A stretch of DNA of 12,779 nt from Sutterella sp. (GTDB taxonomy: Bacteria > Pseudomonadota > Gammaproteobacteria > Burkholderiales > Burkholderiaceae_F). A model generated the notes under the pieces. The model saw only the letters and a program-made list of their open reading frames with translations. It searched no databases and was not told the origin of the DNA. Of the stretch, positions 1 through 4,806 are shown in pieces; position 1 is the first letter of the stretch; every line of letters starts with the position of its first letter. Both the position numbers and the translations under genes were made by a program. Location of the stretch: NCBI GenBank assembly GCA_020025965.1, contig JAHHRG010000054.1, positions 1 through 12,779 of the forward strand. The letters run 5' to 3'.

Positions 1-324
1 ACCCTTTGGGAAACGAAGCTACCGACCGGTGTGCCTCTCGCTTCCGGTTTCAGCTTCATCGAAGACGAACTCTACATTATTCATAATGACATGAGCGATG
101 CGAAGGCGGCCGCTGCCGATATCCGCGCCTTGCTCCCGAAGGACTATAAGGTGACGACGGAAGAAGCCTTCGCTCTCTACATGGAAGGTGACGGTGCTGA
201 TGCTGAAGGCCGTCGTATCGTTGACTACGGAGTAGGTGACAATGCCGAACTCAAGCGTATCCGCGGCGAAGCCGAGCAGGTACTGGCTAAATCTATTGAT
301 GAAGCGCGATCCGCTCGTCACTGA
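1..324 (+). CDS. 3' end of an unrecognised gene
   Basis: The frame is open from the first base, so the gene starts outside the window; a GTG at 31 is a possible but unnecessary start. About 107 residues are visible and end in TGA at 322-324. The visible part is soluble and charged: an aromatic segment (FSFIEDELYIIHND) is followed by an Ala-rich helix, the segment LLPKDYKVTTEEAFALYMEG, and a helical tail rich in Glu, Lys and Arg. I see no signal peptide, membrane segment or catalytic motif and do not recognise the family. Its 3' end overlaps the next ORF by 26 nt in another frame, which suggests translational coupling and one transcript closed by the terminator at 526-575. That it is coding is supported by codon use like its neighbours and by its tight packing with the next ORF. 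Confidence 0.6.
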   Translation, partial: TLWETKLPTGVPLASGFSFIEDELYIIHNDMSDAKAAAADIRALLPKDYKVTTEEAFALYMEGDGADAEGRRIVDYGVGDNAELKRIRGEAEQVLAKSIDEARSARH

Positions 325-514
325 GTATCGGCACAAGTCAAACGACGCTTATCTCAAGGGCGACCTTGACGAAGCGGCCTATTGGGCCGAGAAGATGAAC
401 GAACGTTGGGCAGACTATCTGCGGGAACATCCTGACGTAGCTGTTCGAGTTCGGGAAGAAGCGCTCGAAGACGAAGCCCGTCGCCGGCAGTTGGCCGAGA
501 AGGCTCAACGCTGA
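299..514 (+). CDS. Small charged helical protein of unknown function (71 aa)
   Basis: I chose the ATG at 299. It gives a 71-residue product starting MKRDPLVTEY and ending in AEKAQR; an earlier in-frame ATG at 236 would put most of the extra N-terminus inside the upstream gene. The start lies within the last 26 nt of the preceding ORF, so translation is probably coupled; only a weak GAGCAGG-like purine stretch lies upstream. The protein looks wholly alpha-helical and very rich in Glu, Arg and Ala (for example WAEKMNERWADYLREHPD), with no membrane segment, cysteines or metal motif. I do not recognise it. A terminator follows 11 nt after the stop, making this the last gene of its operon. Confidence 0.55.
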   Translation: MKRDPLVTEYRHKSNDAYLKGDLDEAAYWAEKMNERWADYLREHPDVAVRVREEALEDEARRRQLAEKAQR

Positions 515-525
515 CCGACTTACTG

Positions 526-575
526 AAAACTCGATTCCGATCGGACTGGTTCCGACACCGGGGTCGAGTTTTTTT
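526..575 (+). terminator. Rho-independent terminator of the 1-514 unit
   Basis: The arms AAAACTCGA (526-534) and TCGAGTTTT (564-572) are complementary, and the right arm runs into a T7 tract. The loop contains further short CCG/CGG complementarity. It lies just after the stop codon at 514. Confidence 0.8.
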
Positions 576-670
576 ATTGGCCGGTTTTCAAAGTTGACGA
601 AAAACGAAAGTGAGAAGGGTGCGCAGCGGTTGTAATGAAAGGTGAAGGTTTTCGCAACGAAATGTTTGAG

Positions 671-684
671 TTGATCTAAATCAA
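671..684. promoter_or_regulatory. FNR/Anr-type binding site
   Basis: The sequence TTGATCTAAATCAA matches the FNR consensus TTGATNNNNATCAA at every fixed position. No gene runs leftward from it. To the right, -10-like hexamers occur at 704-709 (GATAAG) and 710-715 (TAAAAA); starts near 716-722 would put the box centre (677.5) about 39-45 nt upstream, the spacing of class II FNR-activated promoters. It could equally be bound by a CRP/FNR paralogue. The box itself is clear; its target is inferred. Confidence 0.7.
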
Positions 685-716
685 ACGATCGTCAGGTTCT
701 GGAGATAAGTAAAAAT

Positions 717-1100
717 GTAAATTTTGAGCGATTTTTCAGAATCTCTTCTCGGTATAAACCCTAGGGTATACAAATTAGGGTTCTTACCTATATGTTTTAA
801 GCAACGTGGAAGTTTATTGTTCTGCCGAAGCCAATGTATGGAATTGCCTCTCGCGCACCATAAAGGAAACAGAAATTGAGGGAAAAGGAAATCTGAAACT
901 TTTATATTTTTGCGCAGAATGGCTTCTCGCTCACGGGGAAGAAGCATTTTGATACAAGTGAATGAAATGCTTAAAATGTCGCTCTTACACACTATGGATT
1001 TCCCTGAGTCATTCAGGTAAAGTATCAGTACCAGATGAAATTCAGAAATATCCATCTGCTTGATAAGGACATGTTCGAACTACGACGTGTCCTTTTTTTT
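717..1100 (+). ncRNA. Candidate FNR-controlled structured small RNA
   Basis: The span lies between the FNR-type box (671-684) and a strong terminator (1065-1100), with no convincing protein gene. Two hairpins are visible. In the first, GGTA (751-754) pairs with TACC (785-788) and AACCCTA (757-763) with TAGGGTT (776-782), with a 2x2 internal loop. In the second, 918-927 pairs with 940-948 over nine base pairs with one bulged G. Two 33-codon frames exist (919-1020 and 962-1063, the second stopping just before the terminator), but neither has a well-spaced ribosome binding site, so a small protein or dual-function RNA is possible. It matches no RNA family I can recognise; tmRNA, RNase P and 6S signatures were not seen. 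The transcript start is inferred from the FNR box. Confidence 0.4.
1065..1100 (+). terminator. Strong Rho-independent terminator with no annotated gene before it
   Basis: AAGGACATG (1065-1073) pairs with CGTGTCCTT (1086-1094): nine base pairs including one G-T wobble, around a 12-nt loop. It is followed by a T tract ending at 1100 (eight T in 1093-1100). A terminator this good must end a transcript from the left, which points to an RNA in the preceding 400 nt. Confidence 0.85.
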
Positions 1101-1514
1101 ATCCGTCGGTTCCTGAAAAAGGGAGCCAATTCGTCTCGTCAGTCCGCGCGACTCCCTCCGGAAAATCCGGTGTCTGTGTAGACGGTAAATGTTTGATGAG
1201 TCAAAGACCTCGTTGCTGACGACTCAGGGACCTTGTCAAAATCCTATTGAGCTCCTATTCCTCCATATAAAGATTCGGTTCAAATCATGACGAACAATAC
1301 TGGGGTACGACTCGAATCCTCTCGATGATTGTTCTTATAGCGGCAGTTTCTCTTGGAGCCGCAGAGGCGAAGAGGGCCGTCAGCTCATCATTCAGCGTGT
1401 CGTCGGCATCTGCTCTGAAACCGTCACAACACGCCTCTCAGACGCAAACTTTCCTGAGGGGGGATCGACGCCGTCTTCCCGGTTCTCTCTAATTAATTGA
1501 GAACCTCAAATGAG

Positions 1515-1538
1515 GCCTATATATATATATATATAGGC
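1515..1538. repeat. (TA)9 dinucleotide tract inside a 24-bp perfect palindrome
   Basis: GCC is followed by nine TA units and GGC, a perfect palindrome that could extrude as a cruciform or form a hairpin in RNA. It is directly preceded by a second small palindrome, CCTCA-AA-TGAGG (1504-1515). The tract may vary in length between strains through slippage. Function unknown. Confidence 0.85.
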
Positions 1539-1806
1539 TCTGTCGCTCGGGATTTAGCCGTCAATTTCAGAACGGTAATTGTGCAAATGAAGACCGTCCG
1601 CGCGTACTCCTTGAGCGGTCTAGGAAAAGGCTTGAAAACCAAGGGGAAACCCGTAAAAAAATCCGACAAGATCCCTAGGAATTAAGGGAAATAACCTAGA
1701 AAAGAGATTAAGACAATCGAGAAAATTTCCTCAATAGGAAATTTCAAACGATAAAAAAACTCAGGTTTTACTTGGAATACATTCTCATTTCGAAAAAACG
1801 CTCATA

Positions 1807-1821
1807 CCTTGAATTTCAAGG
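1807..1821. promoter_or_regulatory. 15-bp odd palindrome, possible operator
   Basis: CCTTGAA-T-TTCAAGG is a perfect 7-1-7 inverted repeat 62 nt before the Fur-like box. It has half-sites resembling TTGA/TCAA, but the spacing is three nt, not the six of an FNR box. The cognate regulator, if any, is unknown. Confidence 0.35.
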
Positions 1822-1882
1822 GATTAGAACGAGTCTGTATCGTTGATGAAACGGTGATTTGAGACTGTAATTTTCGTCCAAC

Positions 1883-1897
1883 TGAGAATGATTCTCA
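1883..1897. promoter_or_regulatory. Fur-like box upstream of the hydrogenase operon
   Basis: TGAGAATGATTCTCA is a perfect 7-1-7 palindrome that differs from the Fur core TGATAATNATTATCA at only two symmetric positions. It lies about 200 nt before hydA, with an AT-rich -10-like TATATA at 1944-1949 downstream but no good -35. A near-identical palindrome lies upstream of the porin (9409-9423). Iron-dependent control of this hydrogenase is inferred. A related metal regulator such as Zur is an alternative. Confidence 0.6.
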
Positions 1898-2016
1898 TTG
1901 TTCTACTCTCCTGCCTTCCGAAAGTATTGCCAGACAGTCGTTTTATATAGCAAAGGGGCTTGCGCGGAAAAACGGGATCATTAAAATACTTAACAAAATT
2001 ACATAGTGGTTTTTTT

Positions 2017-2056
2017 TCGTCGCAAAACCCAAGATCCCATATTGGTTCGGCGACGA
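2017..2056 (+). promoter_or_regulatory. Hairpin in the hydA mRNA leader
   Basis: TCGTCGC (2017-2023) pairs with GCGACGA (2050-2056), and inside it AACC (2026-2029) pairs with GGTT (2044-2047) across a 2x2 internal loop. It begins on the last base of a T8 tract (2010-2017). GGTTTT (2008-2013) could instead pair with AAAACC (2024-2029), so two mutually exclusive folds exist. The hairpin ends 28 nt before the AGGAG of hydA and could affect translation or mRNA stability. The promoter itself was not identified. Confidence 0.4.
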
Positions 2057-2097
2057 GACAATCACTGTTAATGCTTGTTGCTTCAGGAGAGCTTTTA

Positions 2098-3456
2098 ATG
2101 TCCAAAGAAACCATTACGGTTCATACCTTTGCGCCGGGCGACGACCCCCGTGGTCTGAAGGGCCCCGCCTTTGAAGGTAACCTCCGCCGCGGTGAACTGC
2201 GCGGCATCATCAAGATCAATACGGATCGTTGCGTCGGTTGCGATACCTGCCGCAAGTTCTGCCCGACCAATGCCATTAACGGCGGTCTCGGTGCCAAGCA
2301 CCGTATTGACGACCAGTCCTGCGTGTCCTGCGGCCAGTGCTTGATCGCCTGCCCGTTTGACGCTATTGAACAGATGAGCTTCATCGACGAAGTTGAAAAG
2401 ATGTTGGAAGACAAGTCCAAGATCTGCGTGGCTCATCCGTCTCCGGCTGTCCGTGTTTCCATTTGTGAAGAATTCGGCGGCAAGCCCGGCGAATTGTCCA
2501 CCGAGCAGATGAACGGTGCACTCGAGGCCCTCGGTTTCAAGGTCTACGACGTGAACAACTCTGCCGACCAGACGATTCTCGAAGAAGGTACGGAATTCGT
2601 TAAGAAGGTTCAGTACTGGCTCCTCGGCCAGCGCGGCGAAGATGTGGACATGATGGCTCACCATCCGTTCCCGCACTTCACGTCCTGCTGCCCGGCCTGG
2701 GTGAAGAACGCCGAAACGTTCAACGCCGACATGCTCCCGCACTTGTCCACGGCTTGCTCCCCGATTCAGATGGGCGGCCCGATCGCCAAGACCTGGGGTG
2801 CCAAGTTCCTCTGGAATTGCGATCCGCGTCAGATCTATTTCGTTTCCGTTACGCCTTGCACGGCCAAGATCTTTGAAGCTTCCCGTCCGGAATTCAACCA
2901 CGGTTGGAAGTGGGCTATCGAACAGGGTCTCATCCCGGCCGATACGCCGTCCTACCCCGACGTTGACGCTTCCCTGACGGCTCGCGACTTCGCCGAACTG
3001 ATGCGCCGCAAGGGCATCAACCCGCTTACCTTCCCGAAGACCCGCGAACGCGGCGCTCTCGAAGTCTATACGGGGGCCGGCACGATCTTCGGTTGCTCTG
3101 GCGGTGTGATGGAAGCTGCTCTTCGTACGGCTTACTTTGTCCTTGCCGGTGAAGAACTCGAAGACGCCAACATCAAGATCGTTCGCGGCAAGACCGATTC
3201 GATCGTTGAAGCCACGATTCCGGTTCCTGTCAAGGCCATCGGCGGCAAGATTGTTGAAATCCGCGTCTGCGTTGTCAACGGTGCCAACCAGGGTCTTAAC
3301 GAAGTTCTCGATCGCGTCCGTCGTGACAAGAACCGTTATCACTTCATCGAAGTCATGAACTGCCCGGGCGGTTGCGTGAACGGTGGCGGCCAGCCTGTCC
3401 AGAAGACCGGTACGGCTTGGCTCAACCCGACCCTCCCGCTTCCCTTGATGGTTTAA
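2098..3456 (+). CDS. hydA: Periplasmic [FeFe] hydrogenase large subunit
   Basis: Catalyses reversible H2 oxidation at the H-cluster. ATG 2098 follows AGGAG (2085-2089) by eight nt and gives 452 residues; in-frame upstream ATGs lack this signal and would prepend an unrelated sequence. Two [4Fe-4S] ferredoxin motifs are present (C45/C48/C51/C55 and C75/C78/C81/C85). The H-cluster motifs follow: TSCCPAW (195-201), TPCTAKIFE (252-260) and EVMNCPGGCVNGGGQP (418-433). Residues matching the known proton path are kept: C197, E163, E166 and S217. The overall pattern is that of Desulfovibrio HydA, including the absence of a signal peptide, which fits piggy-back Tat export with HydB. Odd points: Thr252 replaces the usual Met before Pro-Cys, Cys220 replaces a usual Lys in the STxKSP-type segment, and the C-terminus after the third motif is short. 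Lysines are coded almost only by AAG. Maturases HydE, HydF and HydG are not in the window. Confidence 0.95.
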   Translation: MSKETITVHTFAPGDDPRGLKGPAFEGNLRRGELRGIIKINTDRCVGCDTCRKFCPTNAINGGLGAKHRIDDQSCVSCGQCLIACPFDAIEQMSFIDEVEKMLEDKSKICVAHPSPAVRVSICEEFGGKPGELSTEQMNGALEALGFKVYDVNNSADQTILEEGTEFVKKVQYWLLGQRGEDVDMMAHHPFPHFTSCCPAWVKNAETFNADMLPHLSTACSPIQMGGPIAKTWGAKFLWNCDPRQIYFVSVTPCTAKIFEASRPEFNHGWKWAIEQGLIPADTPSYPDVDASLTARDFAELMRRKGINPLTFPKTRERGALEVYTGAGTIFGCSGGVMEAALRTAYFVLAGEELEDANIKIVRGKTDSIVEATIPVPVKAIGGKIVEIRVCVVNGANQGLNEVLDRVRRDKNRYHFIEVMNCPGGCVNGGGQPVQKTGTAWLNPTLPLPLMV

Positions 3457-3481
3457 TTTTTGCCGCTAGGACAAAATAAAT

Positions 3482-3841
3482 ATGTTTTCTGAAAAGTATT
3501 GCTTCGCGGAACGTCCGGCTGCCCTTATTTTGGGTCGTCGCGGCTTCCTCAAGGTGACCGGCGTCTGTTTGGCTGCCGTCGCCGTTTGTGGTTACGCCAT
3601 TAACGACATGATCGCCCGCCGCGGCGTCGTGATCAAGGCCCGTCAGTACGGTCTCTACAAGGATGACAAGCTTTGCCAGGCTCTCGGTCTGACGAGCTCT
3701 CACCAGAACCCGACCTGCTTGCAGATCTACAAGGATTTGGATGCCAAGCCCGTGGATCATCTGATGCACGAACTTCTCCATACGCACTACTATCCGCGTA
3801 CCCAATTGGCCGCTATGACGACGGAGGTTCACCATGGCTGA
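3482..3841 (+). CDS. hydB: [FeFe] hydrogenase small subunit with Tat signal
   Basis: Partner of the large subunit; wraps around it and carries the export signal for the pair. It starts 25 nt after hydA, with TAGGA (3467-3471) ten nt before the ATG. The 119-residue length is like that of Desulfovibrio HydB. A twin-arginine motif, GRRGFLKVTG (18-27), precedes a hydrophobic stretch (about 25-40). The conserved C-terminal signature KPVDHLMHELLHTH (89-102) matches the small-subunit pattern. No clear A-x-A signal peptidase site follows the hydrophobic stretch, so the N-terminus might stay as a membrane anchor; this is inference. Its end overlaps the cytochrome b start by eight nt, which implies translational coupling. 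Confidence 0.92.
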   Translation: MFSEKYCFAERPAALILGRRGFLKVTGVCLAAVAVCGYAINDMIARRGVVIKARQYGLYKDDKLCQALGLTSSHQNPTCLQIYKDLDAKPVDHLMHELLHTHYYPRTQLAAMTTEVHHG

Positions 3842-4505
3842 TCGTATTCTTCGCTTCCATGCTCCGGACAAGGTTTTCCACTCGGTTAACGCAATCACGT
3901 GGTTTGCCCTGTTGTTTACGGGTATGTATGTTTACTTCATGAACCCGTCCGATGCCAACGCCGAACTTGCCATGCTCTGGCATTTGATTCTCGGTGCTGT
4001 CTTCACCTTTAACTTGCTGGCTTTCATCTGCCTCGCTCCGGACCGTTTCGCTCTCATCCTCAAGGCCTGCCTTGAATGGGATATGAACACGATCATGTGG
4101 TTCCGCAACTTCGGCGGCTACCCGCGTCGCTTCTTCAAGATCCCCCTGGGTCCTGTTGAAGTTCCGCCGCAGGGTCGTTACAACGGCGGCCAGAAGGGCT
4201 CTTACCTGCTCTTCCTCGGCATGATCGCTCTTCTTTCCCTCACGGGTTGGATGCTCTGGATCGGCGCTCCGCTTCTCGGCAAGATCTACTTCGTCTGGAC
4301 GTACTACTTCCACGTCTGGGGCGGCATGATCTGCTCGGTTCTCGTGGTTTGCGCTCACATCCCCTTGGCTCTCCTCTCTTGGGAACACTTTGCCGGTATC
4401 TGGCGTCTTGGCCCGGGCACCATCTCCTGGGAAGCTGCCGAACACCATGCTCCGCTTTGGCTCGAACGCGATGTGGTTCGTACCAACACCGAAAAGGATT
4501 GCTAA
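3834..4505 (+). CDS. Hydrogenase cytochrome b subunit (formate dehydrogenase gamma-like)
   Basis: A 223-residue integral membrane protein with four predicted helices (about 17-36, 45-68, 123-147 and 156-182). It resembles the di-heme cytochrome b gamma subunit of formate dehydrogenases (FdnI/FdoI), including the loop segment GRYNGGQK (114-121). Candidate heme-ligand histidines are H16, H50, H160 and H175. Its likely job is to anchor the periplasmic HydAB and exchange electrons between its iron-sulfur clusters and the quinone pool. The start is set by GGAGG (3823-3827) six nt before ATG 3834, inside the end of hydB. The gene order large subunit, small subunit, gamma-like cytochrome is as I recall it from Shewanella oneidensis, where maturase genes follow; here two terminator-like hairpins follow instead. 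The direction of electron flow cannot be read from sequence. Confidence 0.9.
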   Translation: MADRILRFHAPDKVFHSVNAITWFALLFTGMYVYFMNPSDANAELAMLWHLILGAVFTFNLLAFICLAPDRFALILKACLEWDMNTIMWFRNFGGYPRRFFKIPLGPVEVPPQGRYNGGQKGSYLLFLGMIALLSLTGWMLWIGAPLLGKIYFVWTYYFHVWGGMICSVLVVCAHIPLALLSWEHFAGIWRLGPGTISWEAAEHHAPLWLERDVVRTNTEKDC

Positions 4506-4561
4506 TTATCCTCTAGGTGCTCTCGACGTCGACTGACTCTAGCGCATCGGTGAAACACACA

Positions 4562-4587
4562 ACGGCCGGGAAGCGATTCTCGGCCGT
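4562..4587 (+). terminator. GC-rich hairpin after the hydrogenase operon
   Basis: ACGGCCG (4562-4568) pairs with CGGCCGT (4581-4587), with an inner GAA/TTC helix. It is followed by a pyrimidine tail (CTCTCTTT) poor in consecutive T, so on its own it is a weaker terminator and may also protect the mRNA 3' end. Confidence 0.6.
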
Positions 4588-4611
4588 CTCTCTTTGAGTC
4601 TGAGACAACCC

Positions 4612-4655
4612 GAAAAGGCGTACGGTACCTGAAGGCCGTACGCCTTTTCCCTTTT
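4612..4655. terminator. Strong terminator closing the hydrogenase operon
   Basis: A perfect 14-bp stem pairs GAAAAGGCGTACGG (4612-4625) with CCGTACGCCTTTTC (4636-4649), with a 10-nt loop and T5 shortly after (4652-4656). The A-rich left flank would also let it act from the other strand, but no gene reads in that way. Confidence 0.85.
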
Positions 4656-4719
4656 TCGGTTTTCCCTAAAAACGTAAAGATGCCTATGCGAGAGGCGACA
4701 AGGGTCAATGAAGTTAAAA

Positions 4720-4774
4720 GAAAACGATGCTTTCGAGTATTTTGAGTTCGTTTTCGGTTGCCGTTCGATATAAT
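4720..4774 (+). promoter_or_regulatory. Promoter of the permease-ATPase operon with an inverted repeat over the -35
   Basis: A consensus TATAAT lies at 4769-4774, giving a start near 4781 and a leader of about 26 nt. No good -35 is present at 16-18 nt. Instead an 8-bp inverted repeat, GAAAACGA (4720-4727) and TCGTTTTC (4748-4755), covers that position, suggesting activator- or repressor-controlled transcription. No Fur box or cobalamin riboswitch was seen in the upstream region. Confidence 0.5.
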
Positions 4775-4806
4775 GACGGAACTCTTTATCCATCTTTGGG
4801 GCTATC

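Larger units (their letters stand above)
1101..1882. other. Long non-coding stretch with inverted repeats and A-tracts
   Basis: No ORF here has a plausible ribosome binding site or gene-like codon use. Visible structure: CCTCA-AA-TGAGG (1504-1515); a (TA)9 palindrome (1515-1538); short A-tracts at 1625-1628, 1635-1638, 1647-1649 and 1655-1661, spaced by about one helical turn; AAATTTCC-6-GGAAATTT (1723-1744); a 9-mer ATTCTCATT (1781-1789) repeated in the Fur-like box at 1891-1899; and CCTTGAA-T-TTCAAGG (1807-1821). The density of palindromes fits a long regulatory region for the hydrogenase operon, though decayed coding sequence cannot be excluded. Confidence 0.5.

Noticed and set aside
681..1055. 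124-codon minus-strand frame over the candidate RNA
   Set aside because: Composition unlike neighbouring genes, no domain, and it would run against the FNR box and terminator orientation.
1065..1094. tRNA-like T-arm (GTTCGAAC at 1073-1080)
   Set aside because: The flanking bases do not form a 5-bp T stem; the sequence is the loop of the terminator, and no acceptor or anticodon arm fits.
1325..1492. 55-codon frame starting MIVLIAAVSLGAAEA with a signal-like start
   Set aside because: No Shine-Dalgarno, no N-terminal positive charge before the hydrophobic part, short basic low-complexity remainder. It could be a remnant of an exported protein, but support is too weak.
1497..1685. 62-codon frame containing an IYIYI run
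   Set aside because: The run is just the (TA)9 repeat translated; the start is not an ATG with a ribosome binding site.
1960..2097. 46-residue N-terminal extension of HydA
   Set aside because: ATG 2098 has a well-spaced AGGAG; the extension overlaps the leader hairpin and is not part of the HydA pattern.
2095..3342. 415-codon open frame on the minus strand, antisense to hydA
   Set aside because: It lies wholly across a certain hydrogenase gene. Strong codon bias of hydA leaves antisense frames free of stops; the product is low-complexity and has no recognisable motif.
4506..4806. Cobalamin or other riboswitch before the transporter
   Set aside because: Only two terminator-like hairpins and an inverted repeat are present; the likely leader is about 26 nt, too short for a riboswitch.
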